Positions 18,070 to 27,288 of a stretch of DNA of 64,000 nucleotides are shown in pieces. Below the pieces are notes generated by a model. The model made no database searches. It was not told the origin of the DNA and saw only the letters and a program-made list of their open reading frames with translations. The stretch spans positions 248,001-312,000 of the forward strand of contig NZ_FMUX01000002.1 in the NCBI RefSeq assembly GCF_900101345.1. Reading direction: 5' to 3'. Made by a program: the position numbers and the translations under genes. Positions within the stretch are counted from its first letter, which is position 1, and each line of letters opens with the position of its first letter. The stretch is from Desulfoluna spongiiphila. GTDB taxonomy: Bacteria > Desulfobacterota > Desulfobacteria > Desulfobacterales > Desulfolunaceae.

Positions 18070-18432
18070 TGCATATACCTCCAGCTCAGCCGGTCAGGTG
18101 CATTGGATGCCTTGTCCGTTGGACGTGTTATTTATTCGTTTAACCGTACTTATCGGCAGGATGGGGAGATTACTTATCCTTTTTTTTAAGGCCGGGATGA
18201 TTTCAAGTGTCTTCAAGGGGATGGGGGGCAGCGGACGTGTGATTGTCGGGGATACGGGGCGCTCCGGAGCTAAATTGCTGTTTGGTAAGGAAATACCGAC
18301 GCTATCTTTTGTTTGCCTTTCCCCGGTAACTTCCATATAATTTGCCCGTTTGCTGGCAGGGTACACCGATTTTTCTGAAAAAACGGGCCTGACATCCACC
18401 CTTATTTTGTTTGGACTGGAGTTTTAGATTAT
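18070..18432. other. Divergent intergenic region between cheA and ccdA
   Basis: The 363 bases must hold the promoters of the chemotaxis-like operon (minus strand) and of ccdA (plus strand). AT-rich tracts occur near 18170-18190 and 18390-18415. I see no clear operator, repeat or additional gene. Confidence 0.5.
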
Positions 18433-19134
18433 ATGACTGGTTTTTTGACGGTTTCCTGGGGCGCGGCATTTGCTGCGGGCCTGCTCTCGTTTTTTTCCCC
18501 GTGTGTGCTGCCGCTGGTTCCCGCCTACTTTACCTTTATAACCGGCTTCTCCCTGGAGGAACTCCATGCCGGAGGGGTGGGGGTAAGAAAGCAGGTGATC
18601 CTGGCGACCCTGGCCTATGTGTCGGGCTTTTCCCTCGTGTTCGTGCTGCTGGGCGCAGCGGTCTCCACCCTCGGCGGGCTGCTCTACGACAGCAAGGAGT
18701 GGCTCCGCATCGGCGGGGGAATCCTCGTGATCCTCTTCGGGCTTCACTTTTTGGGGCTGCTCCGTGTTCCCAGCCTTCAGGTGGACAAGCGCCTGAGGGT
18801 GCGTCAAAAGCCCCTGCACCTTTTTGGGGTGTTCGTGGTGGGTATGGCCTTCGGAGCGGGGTGGAGCCCCTGCATCGGCCCCATGCTTGGATCCATCCTT
18901 GTCCTTGCCGGAAATCAGGAGACGGTGACCCGGGGCATGGCCCTCCTGACGGTCTATTCGGCGGGTCTTGCCCTGCCCTTTGTGCTGATCTCCGTTTTTA
19001 TCCACGCCATGTTGAACTTCATGAAAAAGGCGCGCCGGGTGCTGCCCTACGTGAACAAAGTGGCCGGCGCCCTGCTTGTGGCCGTAGGGGTTCTGCTGCT
19101 CGGGGGCTATATCAATGCCCTTGCAATCCCTTAA
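18433..19134 (+). CDS. ccdA: CcdA/DsbD-like thiol-electron transporter
   Basis: This 233-residue integral membrane protein has about six transmembrane helices and the paired cysteine motifs FFSPCVLPLVPAY and GWSPCIGPMLGSIL, which carry reducing equivalents from cytoplasmic thioredoxin across the membrane. CcdA supplies electrons for cytochrome c maturation and periplasmic disulfide reduction. Its partner is probably the exported thioredoxin-like protein encoded 186 bases downstream. Length and layout match CcdA rather than full-length DsbD. Confidence 0.92.
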   Translation: MTGFLTVSWGAAFAAGLLSFFSPCVLPLVPAYFTFITGFSLEELHAGGVGVRKQVILATLAYVSGFSLVFVLLGAAVSTLGGLLYDSKEWLRIGGGILVILFGLHFLGLLRVPSLQVDKRLRVRQKPLHLFGVFVVGMAFGAGWSPCIGPMLGSILVLAGNQETVTRGMALLTVYSAGLALPFVLISVFIHAMLNFMKKARRVLPYVNKVAGALLVAVGVLLLGGYINALAIP

Positions 19135-19320
19135 CCATTATGGTGTTGTAAAAGGAGCGCTTTTGCTGCTGATGCTGTTCAGCGCTCGGTGATGTTTTTT
19201 CGTGTGCCGACGGCGGACGACCTGCCGGTGAAGGCGACAACCTGAGCCCATTGATGCCCGGAGCCCATGCCTTTATGGGAGGGGACGGACACGGTGGGAG
19301 AACCTATCCGGAGGATACCC

Positions 19321-19758
19321 ATGCGCAACGCATTGATATCGTTTGCGGCGGCCCTTGTCTGCCTGTTGATAACCAGCACGAGCGCTTTTGCCCTGGACAA
19401 TGCCCCCGGCGGCATCCAGTGGAAATCGTATCAGGAAGGGGTGGAACTGGCCGCATCCAGCGGCAGGAAGATCTACGTCAATTTCCATGCGGCCTGGTGC
19501 AAGTACTGTACCCTCATGGCCGACACCACCTTTCAGTCCAAAAAAGTGATCGCCTACTTAAACGAGAACTTCGTACCGGTGCGGGTGGACGCGGACCGGG
19601 AAAAGGAGCTGGCCCGGAAGTACCGGGTTCGGGGGCTGCCCTACAGCCTGTTCCTTGATGAAAACGGTACCCAGATCAGTTTCATGAACGGGTACCTGGA
19701 CGCCGACACCTTTTTGCAGCGGCTCCAGTTTATGGCCAAAGAGGGGTACAAACAGTAA
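19321..19758 (+). CDS. Exported thioredoxin-like protein
   Basis: This 145-residue protein has an N-terminal signal peptide (MRNALISFAAALVCLLITS, cleavage near AFA) and a thioredoxin fold with the active-site WCKYC and the cis-proline region RGLPYSLF. GGAGGA lies seven bases before ATG 19321; the frame continues upstream, but only this start gives a signal peptide. It probably receives electrons from the CcdA-like protein and reduces periplasmic disulfides or apocytochromes. The exact substrate is unknown. Confidence 0.88.
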   Translation: MRNALISFAAALVCLLITSTSAFALDNAPGGIQWKSYQEGVELAASSGRKIYVNFHAAWCKYCTLMADTTFQSKKVIAYLNENFVPVRVDADREKELARKYRVRGLPYSLFLDENGTQISFMNGYLDADTFLQRLQFMAKEGYKQ

Positions 19759-20334
19759 ATGAACGCCATGGCCCCATTTGATGTGGATTTTGCCCGGGAG
19801 ATGATTCGAACCACAGCGCACCCCGACTCGGGAGGGGATCATCTGAAAAAGGCCTCCGTGTTCATGCTCATGCGAACCCCTGAGACCGATCCGACGATTC
19901 TGGCCATCTTAAAGGCCGATAACAAGGGATACCCCTGGGCCAACCAGGTGGCGTTTCCCGGGGGGCACCAGGACCCCGTGGATCCCTCCTCCCTCTCCAC
20001 GGCGTACCGTGAGCTGGAGGAAGAGACGGGGATTCTGCCCGACCAGGTGGACCTCATTGGCTCTTTGGGCCATTTCCAGACCATCAAGAGCACCGAGATC
20101 GAAGCGTTTTTCGGGATCTGGCACGGGGAGGAAGAGGAGGTGGTCTACGACACCTCGGAGATTGCCCGCATCGTCATGATCCCCCTTGGGGAGGTGGTGA
20201 AAACCCACCATGAAAAGGCCTACTCCGGCCGTGTTCCCGGGTGGGATGAGCTGCTTTACCCGGTGGAGGACATGGCCGTCTGGGGGGCCACCGCCCGCAT
20301 TTTTCACTACTTTACCGAGTTGCTTCTGGTATAG
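19759..20334 (+). CDS. Nudix hydrolase, CoA pyrophosphatase (NudL)-like
   Basis: This 191-residue protein carries a Nudix box, FPGGHQDPVD followed by YRELEEETG, with the spacing and aspartate substitution seen in the NudL branch, and the upstream QVAFPGG motif of that group. NudL enzymes cleave CoA and its derivatives to 4'-phosphopantetheine and 3',5'-ADP. The start codon follows the thioredoxin stop codon directly (TAAATG), so the two genes are cotranslated. The CoA specificity is inferred from motif similarity. A strong terminator follows. Confidence 0.85.
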   Translation: MNAMAPFDVDFAREMIRTTAHPDSGGDHLKKASVFMLMRTPETDPTILAILKADNKGYPWANQVAFPGGHQDPVDPSSLSTAYRELEEETGILPDQVDLIGSLGHFQTIKSTEIEAFFGIWHGEEEEVVYDTSEIARIVMIPLGEVVKTHHEKAYSGRVPGWDELLYPVEDMAVWGATARIFHYFTELLLV

Positions 20335-20391
20335 TTCCGCTTCGGGTCGGGCGTTTTGCCCGGGCTTTTTATAGGAAATGACGTCATATCG

Positions 20392-20437
20392 AACTGCCCT
20401 GTCGGGGTCACACCCACCGACAGGGCAGTTTTTTTGT
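20392..20437 (+). terminator. Strong rho-independent terminator
   Basis: The perfect 14-pair stem AACTGCCCTGTCGG / CCGACAGGGCAGTT (20392-20405 and 20417-20430) is followed by a T-run. It ends the ccdA-thioredoxin-nudix transcript and separates it from the convergent small membrane-protein gene. Confidence 0.93.
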
Positions 20438-20455
20438 GGCCGGCGGTGCAGCCCC

Positions 20456-20737
20456 TTACTTTGTGAAGAGCTTGATGCGGATGGCGTGCAGGAGGATGGA
20501 AACAAAGATCCATACCGCCAGGACGATGAGCAGGGCGGGGATCCACACGTGGGCCTCCCACATGGGCTCCGACAGGCACACATCGAGCCCCACGCCGCCG
20601 AACACGGCAGAGACAAGGGCGACCAGGATGAGAAGGCGCGTGGCGGTTCGGGAACGGTACAACCCCCCGATGGCCCGCCTGATGTCCGGGGGCGTCCGTT
20701 CCATTAATCGCGTATGGGGCCTTTTGTCTTCGAACAT
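20456..20737 (-). CDS. Small membrane protein, unknown function
   Basis: This 93-residue protein is not recognised. A basic N-terminus (about residues 1-33) is followed by two predicted transmembrane segments, LLILVALVSAVFGGVGL and VWIPALLIVLAVWIFVSILL, and a short basic tail. ATG at 20737 has GGAG six to seven bases upstream and is preferred over a TTG five codons earlier. It converges on the terminator at 20392. The regular SD and hydrophobic pattern support a real gene. Confidence 0.65.
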   Translation of the reverse strand: MFEDKRPHTRLMERTPPDIRRAIGGLYRSRTATRLLILVALVSAVFGGVGLDVCLSEPMWEAHVWIPALLIVLAVWIFVSILLHAIRIKLFTK

Positions 20738-21104
20738 GGTGATCTCCTGCAAGGGTCCCGTGTTGGGGCCCGTAAGGCCGGTGCGGCCGTTATTGGGGCG
20801 GCCGGTGCCGCTTGTGCTTCAAGAAAGCCCAAGGACTTCCGTGTCTTGGGCGTCCTGTGGGTCTGCTGTTTTCGGGCCGCATAGCGCACTGGGCCCGGTG
20901 AAAAACATAGCATGCCTTTGCCGTTGGGTGGGATGGCTTTTTTTACCAGGGACAATCCGGTGGAAAGAGGGCGTGTTTCGGGTGGATCCCAGGTTTGAAT
21001 GAATAGAAAAAAAAACGGGCGTGGTCATTGTTCACGGTTGTGACAATGTGTCTACGCGCTTGATTTTTTTCGAGATTTGGCTGGTGGTGTCCCGGAGGAG
21101 GAAT
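20738..21104. other. Intergenic region upstream of NrdR boxes
   Basis: About 370 bases with no supported gene. A GC-rich stretch at 20755-20820 gives way to AT-rich DNA approaching the nrdD promoter. The promoter of the minus-strand small membrane protein should also be here, but no clear -35/-10 pair stands out. Confidence 0.45.
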
Positions 21105-21156
21105 ATACAATATGTGGGAGAATGGGCTTGACACTGACTATATATTGTGTAAACTT
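21105..21156 (+). promoter_or_regulatory. nrdD promoter with paired NrdR-like boxes
   Basis: TGACTATATATTGTGT (21135-21150) matches 13 of 16 positions of the NrdR box consensus ACACAATATATTGTGT. A weaker site, ATACAATATG followed by TGGGAG, starts at 21105, exactly 30 bases upstream. Tandem boxes about three helical turns apart are the usual NrdR arrangement before ribonucleotide reductase genes. TTGACA (21128-21133) and TAAACT (21150-21155), spaced by 16, form a promoter that the stronger box overlaps. The nrdR gene is not in this window. Confidence 0.65.
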
Positions 21157-21814
21157 GAGCTGTCTTTGAGCCCAACTGAACCGGCCCAACGACACCCCCG
21201 GGTCATTACCTGACACCCGATTTCACGATGCCACCACCCTGCGTGGGATGCGGCAGGCTGAAAACCGAGTTCTCGGAAACCCGATTAATCAGAAAATTCC
21301 ATTGTCATATGGGGCCCAAGGGGTCACGCAATCCCGGCAGGGGACACATCCGTACCCGATGCCGTGCATGGCACCCGATCCCCAACCCACTGAATGAGGG
21401 ACATCCGTAAGATAATCCATGACGGCGTTGGTGTATCACAGCAGGGGCTTCCTGCGCAGTTATTCCGGCGTCATGTCACGTCGTTACCGATCCAATAATA
21501 GGGCATTGTTGCTCCCTGCCTTGATGGCTGTCGATCGGTATCTTTCCACATAAAAATTCGATGTAAGCAGTCTTTACAACATACAAGAGGAGATGGTGGT
21601 TACATAGTCATCGGCTGAGCATGGGGATGTGTGCGCGTATTGCAGCTCCCTTACCTGATTCAGCCCGCACCGTGGTGTGCGGCTATGCAACCGGGACCCT
21701 AACCTGACTGGTACGACCGAGAGATGCGCCCTTTATGCAGAGGGGGCAGGATCGTCTCTTTTCGTACGGTCTGCGTAAACCTGTGAACGTTAAAGATGAA
21801 GAAGGGGTAGGCAT
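21157..21814 (+). other. Long nrdD leader, about 650 bases
   Basis: If transcription starts near 21162, nrdD has an untranslated leader of about 650 bases. It holds several small inverted repeats (CCGAGTTCTCGG near 21267, TGCCGTGCATGGCA near 21359) but no riboswitch class I recognise and no convincing small gene. A second promoter closer to nrdD cannot be excluded. Confidence 0.4.
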
Positions 21815-23905
21815 TTGTTCGAACGAATAAAAAAACGAAACGGTAGCGTGGTGGAATTTGACTCTTCCAAAATTACGGCGGCCATCGCAAAGGCGGGGAA
21901 AGCCACAGGGGAGTTCGGGGAGCGGGAAGGCAAGATGCTGACCATGAAGTTTCTCAGCATGGCCCGCACCCTTCGTCTGGGGGCGGTTCCCGACGTGGAA
22001 GAGGTCCAGGATATTGTAGAGCGCGTGCTCCTGGACTCTCCGTTTTACAAGACCGCCAAGGCGTACATCCTCTACCGTGAGCAGCGTGCCCAGATCCGGA
22101 ACATCACCATCAAGGCCAACACCGAGCTGATGGACAACTACATCAAAAAGCTCGACTGGAAGATCAAAGAGAACAGCAACATGAGCTACTCTCTCCAGGG
22201 CCTGAACAACTACATCTCTTCGGACATCACCGCCGAGTACTGGCTCAACCGGATTTACCCGGAAGCCATCAGGGATGCCCACAACGAAGGGCACCTTCAC
22301 ATCCATGACCTGAGCCTGCTCTCCGTGTACTGTGTGGGCTGGGACCTCCAGGACCTTCTGCGTGTGGGTTTCAAAGGCGTGGCCGGCAAGGTGGAGAGCA
22401 CCCCGCCCAAGCACCTGCGCACCGCCCTGGGCCAGATCGTGAACTTCTTTTACACCCTCCAGGGCGAAGCGGCAGGGGCCCAGGCCATCAGCAACTTCGA
22501 CACCCTGCTGGCTCCGTTTATCCGCAAGGATAACCTCTCCTACGACAAGGTGAAGCAGGCGCTCCAGGAGTTTGTTTTCAACATCAACATCCCCACCCGT
22601 GTGGGATTCCAGACGCCCTTTACCAACATCACCATGGACCTTGTGGTGCCCAAGAACCTCAAAGATACCCCCATCCTCATCGGCGGGGAGGACCTTACCG
22701 AGACCTACGGCGAGTTCCAGGAGGAGATGGACACCTTAAACCGTGCCTTTGCCGAGGTGATGATGGAAGGGGACGCCAAAGGGCGCGTGTTTACCTTCCC
22801 CATCCCCACTTACAACATCACCGAGGATTTCGACTGGGACAACCCCAACCTCGACATGATCTGGAAGATGACGGGCCGCTACGGGATTCCCTATTTCTCC
22901 AACTTCGTCAACTCCGACATGAGCCCCGACGACGCCCGGTCCATGTGCTGCCGCCTGCGGCTTGACAACCGCGAGCTCCTCAAACGCGGCGGCGGGCTTT
23001 TCGGTGCCAACCCCCTCACCGGCTCCATCGGCGTGGTCACCCTCAACCTGCCCCGCATCGGCAAAGAGGTGGACACGGAAGATGCCTTTATGGCGCGCCT
23101 TGACGAGCTCATCGACCTGGCCAAAGAGAGCCTGGTGATCAAGCGCAAGATCCTGGAAGAGTTCACCGAAAAGAACCTGTACCCCTACTCCAAGTTCTAT
23201 CTGCGCCACATCAAGGAGCGCTTCGGGATTTACTGGAAGAACCACTTTTCCACCATCGGCATCATCGGCATGCAGGAGGCCCTGGTCAACTTCATGGGCG
23301 AGGGCATCGCCGACACCGAGGGCAAGGCCCTGGCCCTGAGGATCCTGGATCACATCCGCGGCCGCCTGGAAGAGCTCCAGGATGAGACCGGTGACATCTT
23401 CAACCTGGAGGCCACCCCCGGGGAAGGCACCGGCTACCGTCTGGCCATGAAGGACAAGAAGCGTCATCCCGATGCGGCCTGTGCCAACGAAGCGGCGTAC
23501 AAGGGCGGCGACGACCCCTTCTACACCAACTCCACCCACCTGCCCGTGAACTACAGCGACGACCTCTTCGAGGTGCTGGATCTCCAGGACGAGCTCCAGA
23601 CCAAGTACACCGGGGGAACCGTGCTTCACATGTTCCTCGGGGAAGAGGTCACCGATGTGGAAGCGGTGAAGTCTTTGGTGCGGAAGGTGTCCGGCAACTA
23701 TCGCCTGCCTTACTTTACCCTGACCCCCACCTTCAGCGTCTGCCCCTCCCACGGGTACATCGCAGGGGAGGTGAAGACCTGTGAGAAGTGCGGCAGCGCA
23801 ACGGAGATCTATTCCCGCGTGGTGGGGTACCTTCGGCCCGTGTCCCAGTGGAACAACGGCAAGCAGAGCGAATTCTGCATGCGTGAAACCTTTAAGGTGG
23901 CGTAA
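21815..23905 (+). CDS. nrdD: Anaerobic (class III) ribonucleoside-triphosphate reductase
   Basis: This 696-residue glycyl-radical enzyme reduces ribonucleotides to deoxyribonucleotides without oxygen. An N-terminal ATP-cone (about 1-95, IKKRNGSVVEFDSSKI) is followed by the catalytic barrel and a C-terminal zinc site (CPSHGY and CEKCG). The radical glycine is Gly671 in RVVGYLRPV, followed by WNNGKQSEF. Translation starts at TTG 21815, preceded by AAGGGGT; there is no closer ATG before the conserved N-terminus. It is paired with nrdG downstream and controlled by the NrdR-like boxes at 21105-21156. Confidence 0.96.
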   Translation: MFERIKKRNGSVVEFDSSKITAAIAKAGKATGEFGEREGKMLTMKFLSMARTLRLGAVPDVEEVQDIVERVLLDSPFYKTAKAYILYREQRAQIRNITIKANTELMDNYIKKLDWKIKENSNMSYSLQGLNNYISSDITAEYWLNRIYPEAIRDAHNEGHLHIHDLSLLSVYCVGWDLQDLLRVGFKGVAGKVESTPPKHLRTALGQIVNFFYTLQGEAAGAQAISNFDTLLAPFIRKDNLSYDKVKQALQEFVFNINIPTRVGFQTPFTNITMDLVVPKNLKDTPILIGGEDLTETYGEFQEEMDTLNRAFAEVMMEGDAKGRVFTFPIPTYNITEDFDWDNPNLDMIWKMTGRYGIPYFSNFVNSDMSPDDARSMCCRLRLDNRELLKRGGGLFGANPLTGSIGVVTLNLPRIGKEVDTEDAFMARLDELIDLAKESLVIKRKILEEFTEKNLYPYSKFYLRHIKERFGIYWKNHFSTIGIIGMQEALVNFMGEGIADTEGKALALRILDHIRGRLEELQDETGDIFNLEATPGEGTGYRLAMKDKKRHPDAACANEAAYKGGDDPFYTNSTHLPVNYSDDLFEVLDLQDELQTKYTGGTVLHMFLGEEVTDVEAVKSLVRKVSGNYRLPYFTLTPTFSVCPSHGYIAGEVKTCEKCGSATEIYSRVVGYLRPVSQWNNGKQSEFCMRETFKVA

Positions 23906-24097
23906 GGCGGCCTGACGCAGGCAACCTGCCCACGTGCAGGTCTCGGCCGTTGCGGCGACACGTTTGCCCAGCGGCCGTTTTTCCCGCCATTGCAGGGCAA
24001 TGCCCCGTGCACTGGCTCCTGCTTTAGATGGCTGTGTCCCGTGTCCAACGGGGAACAGCAAAAGGAACGGCCTAGCTGCCGAGCCTTTGATGTGTGT

Positions 24098-24144
24098 GTC
24101 GGGGCCGATTTCTCCTTGCAGGAAAGATCGGCCCCGACTATTTT
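24098..24144 (+). terminator. Hairpin between nrdD and nrdG, possible attenuator
   Basis: A perfect 12-pair stem GTCGGGGCCGAT / ATCGGCCCCGAC (24098-24109 and 24127-24138) with a 17-base loop is followed by TATTTT. The short U-tract suggests partial termination or an mRNA-stabilising structure that would lower nrdG relative to nrdD. Confidence 0.6.
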
Positions 24145-24205
24145 GGAGCGGCAGATGCGCGGGCCTTCGCGTCCGGCATCTGGTGATGGAAGGAGAGTTC
24201 CCAAG

Positions 24206-24907
24206 ATGATTATCGGTGGTTTGAACAAATGCTCGCTCATCGACTACCCCGGAAAGATCGGGGCGGTGGTTTTTACCTACGGTTGCAACCTGACCTGCCC
24301 CTACTGCCACAACGCCGGCCTGGTGAACGAGGGAGGGCCTGAGACACCCTACGGGGTGGATGAGGTCCTGGGGTTTTTAAAAAACCGGATGGGCCGCCTG
24401 GACGCCGTGGTGGTGAGCGGGGGAGAACCCTGTCTTCACAGCGATCTCCCGGAGTTCATCCGCAAGGTCAAGGAGATGGGCTTTCTGGTCAAGCTGGACA
24501 CCAACGGCAGCCGCCCGGCCATGCTGAGGTCCCTGATGGAACAGGGGCTGCTGGACTATGTGGCCATGGACATCAAGGCCGATCCTGCCGCTTACATGCC
24601 CCTGCTTTCCCGTCGCCCCATAGAGGCCGAGCTCAAAGAGAGCGTCTCGGCCATCCTGCACTCCGGGCTGCCCCATGAGTTTCGCACCACCTGCACCTCG
24701 CCCTTCATCGACGAGGCGGTCCTCGACACCATCACCGGCATGATTGAAGGCGCAGAGCTTTACGCTCTGCAGGAGTTTAACCCCAAGCACACCCTGAATC
24801 CGGATTTTTTTGATGTTTACGAAGGGATCTCACCCGAACTCCTGGAGCGGTTCAAGTGCGTTGCCGAAGAGAAGGTCAGGCGCTGTGTGCTCAGGATGGC
24901 GTCGTGA
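24206..24907 (+). CDS. nrdG: Anaerobic ribonucleotide reductase activating protein
   Basis: This 233-residue radical-SAM enzyme installs the glycyl radical on NrdD. The [4Fe-4S] motif is CNLTCPYC, with the preceding SLIDYPGKIGAVVFTYG and VVSGGEPCL typical of the longer NrdG type. ATG 24206 (MIIGGLNKCSL) is chosen because the family begins here and AAGGAG lies 11 bases upstream, although the frame is open to 23990. It could in principle also serve the glycyl-radical enzyme at 1879-4869, but activases are normally dedicated. Confidence 0.94.
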   Translation: MIIGGLNKCSLIDYPGKIGAVVFTYGCNLTCPYCHNAGLVNEGGPETPYGVDEVLGFLKNRMGRLDAVVVSGGEPCLHSDLPEFIRKVKEMGFLVKLDTNGSRPAMLRSLMEQGLLDYVAMDIKADPAAYMPLLSRRPIEAELKESVSAILHSGLPHEFRTTCTSPFIDEAVLDTITGMIEGAELYALQEFNPKHTLNPDFFDVYEGISPELLERFKCVAEEKVRRCVLRMAS

Positions 24908-24973
24908 TGACGGCGGGGCCGCAGCTGGCAAAGGCTGCGGTCCGTTTCCGCATCTGCGCCTGTGGAGGTGCCC

Positions 24974-26134
24974 ATGACAGCAACCGGTAACGTTCCCGAA
25001 CCCATCTGCGCGGAGATTGACCTTTCGCGCATCGCCGCCAATGCCCACATATTAAAGGCCCACGCCGGAGCCGCGCGGCTCATGGCCGTGGTAAAGGCCA
25101 ATGCCTATGGCCACGGGGCCGAGCAGGTGGCCCGGACAGCCCTTGAAAACGGGGCGTCCTGGCTGGGGGTGGCCCGTGTCTCCGAGGCAGTGGCCCTGCG
25201 TGAGGCGGGCATTGAAGCCCCCATCCTGATCCTGGGGGTCACCACCGAGGCGGGGGTACCCCTGCTGATTCGCTACGCCCTTCGTCAGGCCGTGGTGGAT
25301 GCCGGGCATGCCCGCATGTTGAGCCAGGCCGCAGAACGCCTGGGCGGCAAGGTCCTCGGGCACATCAAGGTGGACACCGGCATGGGCCGTGTGGGCTTTG
25401 ATGCGGTGCAGGATCCCGGCGAGGCGTCGGCCCGGGCATGTGCTTCTGCCATCTTGGAGGCCGCAGCCCTTCCGGGGCTCCAGGCCGAAGGCATCTTTAC
25501 CCACTTTGCCACCGCCGATGAAGCCAACCTTGTGGAGGCCCGTAACCAGCTGGCCCGTTTCACGTCCGTACTGGATGACCTTAAGGCTCGCGGGCTTGTC
25601 TTTGAATTACGCCACGCCGCCAACACGGCCGGGATCTTTACCCTTCCCGAGGCCCGGTTCGACATGGTACGGGGGGGCATCTCCCTGTACGGGATGAACC
25701 CTTCTGCCAAGGTTCGCGTGGACGCCCTGGGCGTGCGGCCTGCCATGACGGTAAAGGGTAATATTGTCCAGGTAAAGCACGTGAAAAAAGGCGCCTTCAT
25801 CAGCTACGGCGGAACCTGGCGGGCAGAACAGGAGACCGTGGTGGCCACGGTGCCCTGCGGCTATGGGGACGGATACCCCCGGCTGTTGTCGGGCCGCGGG
25901 CACATGCTGGTCCGGGGCAGGCGCGTCCCTGTGCTGGGCCGGGTCTGCATGGACATGACCATGGTGGACGTCACCGGCATTGACGGCGTTGCCGTGGGCG
26001 ATGAGGTGGTGATCATGGGCAGCCAGGGGGACGCAACGGTATCCGCCGACGAGATCGCCGAGGCCATCGGCACCATCAATTATGAAGTGACCTGCATGGT
26101 TGCCTCCCGGGTTCCCCGGATCTATCTTCCGTAA
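24974..26134 (+). CDS. alr: Alanine racemase
   Basis: This 386-residue PLP enzyme interconverts L- and D-alanine for peptidoglycan. The PLP lysine is Lys41 in VVKANAYGHG, the second catalytic residue is Tyr278 in ISYGGTW, and CGYGDGYPR and RVCMDMTMVDVT are standard signatures. GGAGGTG lies four bases before ATG 24974; a GTG at 24962 overlaps the SD and is rejected. It begins 66 bases after nrdG. Length is normal. Confidence 0.96.
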   Translation: MTATGNVPEPICAEIDLSRIAANAHILKAHAGAARLMAVVKANAYGHGAEQVARTALENGASWLGVARVSEAVALREAGIEAPILILGVTTEAGVPLLIRYALRQAVVDAGHARMLSQAAERLGGKVLGHIKVDTGMGRVGFDAVQDPGEASARACASAILEAAALPGLQAEGIFTHFATADEANLVEARNQLARFTSVLDDLKARGLVFELRHAANTAGIFTLPEARFDMVRGGISLYGMNPSAKVRVDALGVRPAMTVKGNIVQVKHVKKGAFISYGGTWRAEQETVVATVPCGYGDGYPRLLSGRGHMLVRGRRVPVLGRVCMDMTMVDVTGIDGVAVGDEVVIMGSQGDATVSADEIAEAIGTINYEVTCMVASRVPRIYLP

Positions 26135-26144
26135 ATTCGCGTAC

Positions 26145-26162
26145 GGGGAGCCGGCGCTCCCC
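26145..26162 (+). terminator. Weak hairpin after alr
   Basis: GGGGAGC-cggc-GCTCCCC forms a seven-pair stem ten bases after the alr stop codon. No T-run follows, so termination would be weak or Rho-dependent. Confidence 0.35.
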
Positions 26163-26480
26163 TTCCGGCGGAAAATAAAAACAATCCAAATTCCGGAATG
26201 TTACTCATCTTTTTGCTGTTTTCTTAAATCAGTTCCTTTTGGTGCATCCCTCTATTCTACTCACCTTGCGTGATCTGCCTTGACCGATATCCCTTGGTTT
26301 TTTATGATTGCATGTTACTTTGGATAGCTATTATTGCTGATAGCCTCGCAACACGGCTTGCGGATTCCCCGGGGCAACCCGCAGGGTGTGGTTTTCCACG
26401 ATGGGGCCTGTGTTCGTGTGGAGCGATTTGTTTTACGGGGCTTTTTGCTATGTTGCCAACATGTTAAGGAAGGATATGCG
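26163..26480. other. Intergenic region before minC
   Basis: About 320 bases, AT-rich at 26170-26340, expected to hold the min operon promoter. No clear operator or small gene seen. The open frame from 26334 into minC is not used because the MinC domain begins at 26481. Confidence 0.45.
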
Positions 26481-27158
26481 GTGGCGGTTTTGTTTGGATC
26501 GGCGAAAACTGCGGTAAAAATTAAGGGGTATGGGGACGGTTTTCTGCTCTCTGTGGACCCCAAGGCTTCGGAAGACCATCTTCTGAAGGCCACGATTCGG
26601 ATTTTTCGCCAGCTTAGAAACCTTGCTGCCGGGGCACTTGTTCAGGTGGATGCCGGCAGCTGGGCCGGTTCGTCCCTCTGGGCGGATCGCCTTGCCCCGG
26701 TGCTGCAGGATCGTTTTGCCGTCTCCGGTGTCCTGCCCTACGGGGAGCCGCCGGAAAGCGAAGGGGCCGAGATCATCGCCACCCCATCGGCCTCGGAAAC
26801 CCAGGTTTTGACCGGGCGCGTGAGATCCGGTCAGCGGGTGACCACGGAGCGGCACCTGGTGGTCCTAGGGGACGTGAACCCCGGGGGCGAGGTGGTGGCC
26901 GGAGGCGACATCTATGTGATGGGCAGCCTTCGGGGGACGGCCATGGCCGGTTCCCCGGGGGATTCGACCTCCATTGTCATGGCCCTGGACTACCGGCCCA
27001 TGCAGCTTCAGATCGGATCCCATGTGGCGGATCATCACACACCCGGCAAGCCCGGGCAGGTGGTGTATGCCTCGGTGGTGGACGGCGGGGTGGTGGTGGC
27101 CGATTACCTGCAGGAAAACCCCTTTGCCAAAGCCCCGGTTCTCACCTGGAGAACGTAA
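26481..27158 (+). CDS. minC: Septum site-determining protein MinC
   Basis: This 225-residue protein inhibits FtsZ ring assembly away from midcell. The N-terminal domain (about 1-100) binds FtsZ and the C-terminal beta-helix (about 120-225) contains the conserved VVLGDVNPGGEVVAGGDIYVMGSLRGTAMAG-type segment (seen from about residue 135). The GTG start at 26481 is preceded by AAGGAAGGAT. It is followed by minD and minE in the standard order. Confidence 0.93.
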   Translation: MAVLFGSAKTAVKIKGYGDGFLLSVDPKASEDHLLKATIRIFRQLRNLAAGALVQVDAGSWAGSSLWADRLAPVLQDRFAVSGVLPYGEPPESEGAEIIATPSASETQVLTGRVRSGQRVTTERHLVVLGDVNPGGEVVAGGDIYVMGSLRGTAMAGSPGDSTSIVMALDYRPMQLQIGSHVADHHTPGKPGQVVYASVVDGGVVVADYLQENPFAKAPVLTWRT

Positions 27159-27288
27159 GCGGAGCCTTTGTGCCGCGGCAGGCGACCCGCACAAGGGGCG
27201 CATCGGGCGGCGGGTCCTTTTGTATCAGGCGATGCCTTTTGGCTGGCGCATCGTAAACAAGAAACGCACGGACAGGAGAGTTGGATAC

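Noticed and set aside
21228-21410. Small gene in the nrdD leader
   Set aside because: No SD, no domain, and the composition is not coding-like.
22736-24310. Long minus-strand open frame opposite nrdD/nrdG
   Set aside because: Antisense shadow of nrdD; composition (Gly/His/Val-rich) is that of a reverse-complement frame, and no SD is present.
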